DNA from: Truepera sp965215315
GTDB taxonomy: Bacteria > Deinococcota > Deinococci > Deinococcales > Trueperaceae
Reading direction: 5' to 3'
Assembly (NCBI GenBank): GCA_965215315.1
Contig: CBDCDB010000008.1
Span: forward strand, 3,162,001-3,226,000
Length of the DNA: 64,000 nucleotides
The notes under the pieces were generated by a model that did not search any database, had not been told where the DNA came from, and saw only the letters and a program-made list of their open reading frames with translations. The position numbers and the translations under genes are program-made. This document shows, piece after piece, positions 63,253-64,000 of the stretch (positions are counted from its first letter, which is position 1; the number at the start of each line of letters is the position of its first letter).

Positions 63253-64000
63253 CTAGCGAATAATCCAGTCCCCGTTGCCCCCGACCCAGCCTAGAAACCT
63301 GACTGTTGCCGCCGCCGTTGCTGCCTACATAGATGCTACCGCCGTTGTCGCGGTTGCCGCTGCTATAGCTCGAGTAATAACTACTCTGGGGGTCATAAAG
63401 GGCTTGTGTCCAAAGTGTCTTGCCCGTGGCATCGACCTTACGGGTAACGACCTTGTTTTCGTCTGAGAATTCCTCTCTGGTGTCGTCGTAGTCACCTACC
63501 ATAATGATGTTTCCTGCCAGATCGACCGTAAGATCGTTCAAAATCAGTTTAAGAAACGCTCCAGCGCCCACATAGTCGCGGCTCCAGACCAAGTTGCCCT
63601 GTGAGTCGTATTTGTCTAGCCTGTTGCGGAGTTCTCCGTACCCGGTTGCGGTATCTAACAGGTAGACGTGACCTCTGGCAAAGAGTGTCTTGTTGGCGTC
63701 GTCTCCCTTTTCGCTCCAGAGCTGCCTGCCTGCTACGTCGTAGCGGTTCAGCTTCGTTTCTGACTTGCCGACTGCGATGGTGACAAAAACACTGCCCCAG
63801 GGGGTCACAGTCAAGGTGCCAGGGCTGTTGCCAGGTCCCCGCGACCAGACTGAGGAGCCGTCCGGCGCATATTTTCTAATGAAATTGATCCTGGTACGGG
63901 ACTCTTCGGCGTTGCTGCACGTCTCTTTGATACCAGCGAGGTAGGTGTTGCCTGCACGGTCTGCCGCAAAACCGTTGACCTTGCCCGTAATAGCCTTGCT
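63253..64000 (-). CDS. beta-propeller-like repeat protein, partial (5' end beyond window)
   Basis: An open frame enters from the right edge and carries repeats of the form YDxxGxxxWS: RKYAPDGSSVWSRGPG, RYDVAAGRQ-like RYDVAGRQLWSEKG, KYDSQGNLVWSRDYVG, KVDATGKTLWTQALYD, separated by strand patterns such as AGNIIMVGDYDD. This suits SBBP/PQQ-like propeller domains of surface proteins. The frame as given runs on to 63137 straight through the terminator stem. One base shift near 63280 gives GWVGGNGDWIIR and a stop at 63253-63255, which I take as the natural end. Confidence 0.6.

Overview
The window looks like a chromosomal segment of a Deinococcota (Deinococcus-Thermus) bacterium of moderately high GC content. 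Four things point there: a giant TamB-like protein (3469 aa) with outer-membrane genes nearby, promoters with a TANNNT box only 5-7 nt before the start codon (the leaderless style reported for Deinococcus), an elongation factor P with Arg at position 32, and overall gene content. Species cannot be set from the sequence alone. The palindrome CTCGAG is strikingly frequent in genes and gaps.

Layout: 1-1660 holds a C-terminal processing protease. 1670-4530 holds a broken hydrolase, an IS630 element and a membrane protein. 4696-6267 is pckA (minus). 6400-7150 is a gene-free stretch packed with ~97-bp miniature elements plus a second small element that supplies a terminator. 7171-17580 is the TamB-like gene (minus). 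17821-19628 is an acylphosphatase-trpC-SDR operon. 20768-23244 is an M16 protease pair. 23311-27450 is an LptA/LptD/LptF-like set. 27950-30160 is the RelA/SpoT gene. 31989-35894 (minus) is an apparent envelope methionine-sulfoxide repair operon. 36246-38300 is mobile debris. 38310-40781 is a FAS1-pectate lyase lipoprotein. 40900-42050 is more IS debris. 43365-48309 is efp-accB-accC-nusB-folD-aminotransferase. 48500-52800 is a transposon graveyard ending in a dead HigBA-type toxin-antitoxin pair. 52871-52970 (minus) is the SRP RNA. 53060-54769 holds a small protein, a trypsin-like protease and a DUF218 protein. 54776-56059 is a dead GH13 gene. 57383-59374 and 61726-63117 hold two two-component systems with intact regulators but broken kinases. 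The right edge is a partial repeat-rich protein.

The most unusual content is mobile. Four IS630-type transposase genes each change frame by -1 at an A7 run between the DNA-binding and DDE parts. Five TA-flanked miniature elements of 97-98 bp share ends with these IS630 elements. A 51-bp sequence sits inside two unrelated transposase genes, once as an in-frame 17-residue insert. A 113-bp sequence is repeated perfectly. Many accessory genes are decayed, while the core genes (efp, accBC, nusB, folD, pckA, trpC, the stringent-response gene) are intact.

Limits: everything was read by eye. Family names rest on recognised motifs, not searches. Some frameshifts could be sequencing errors.
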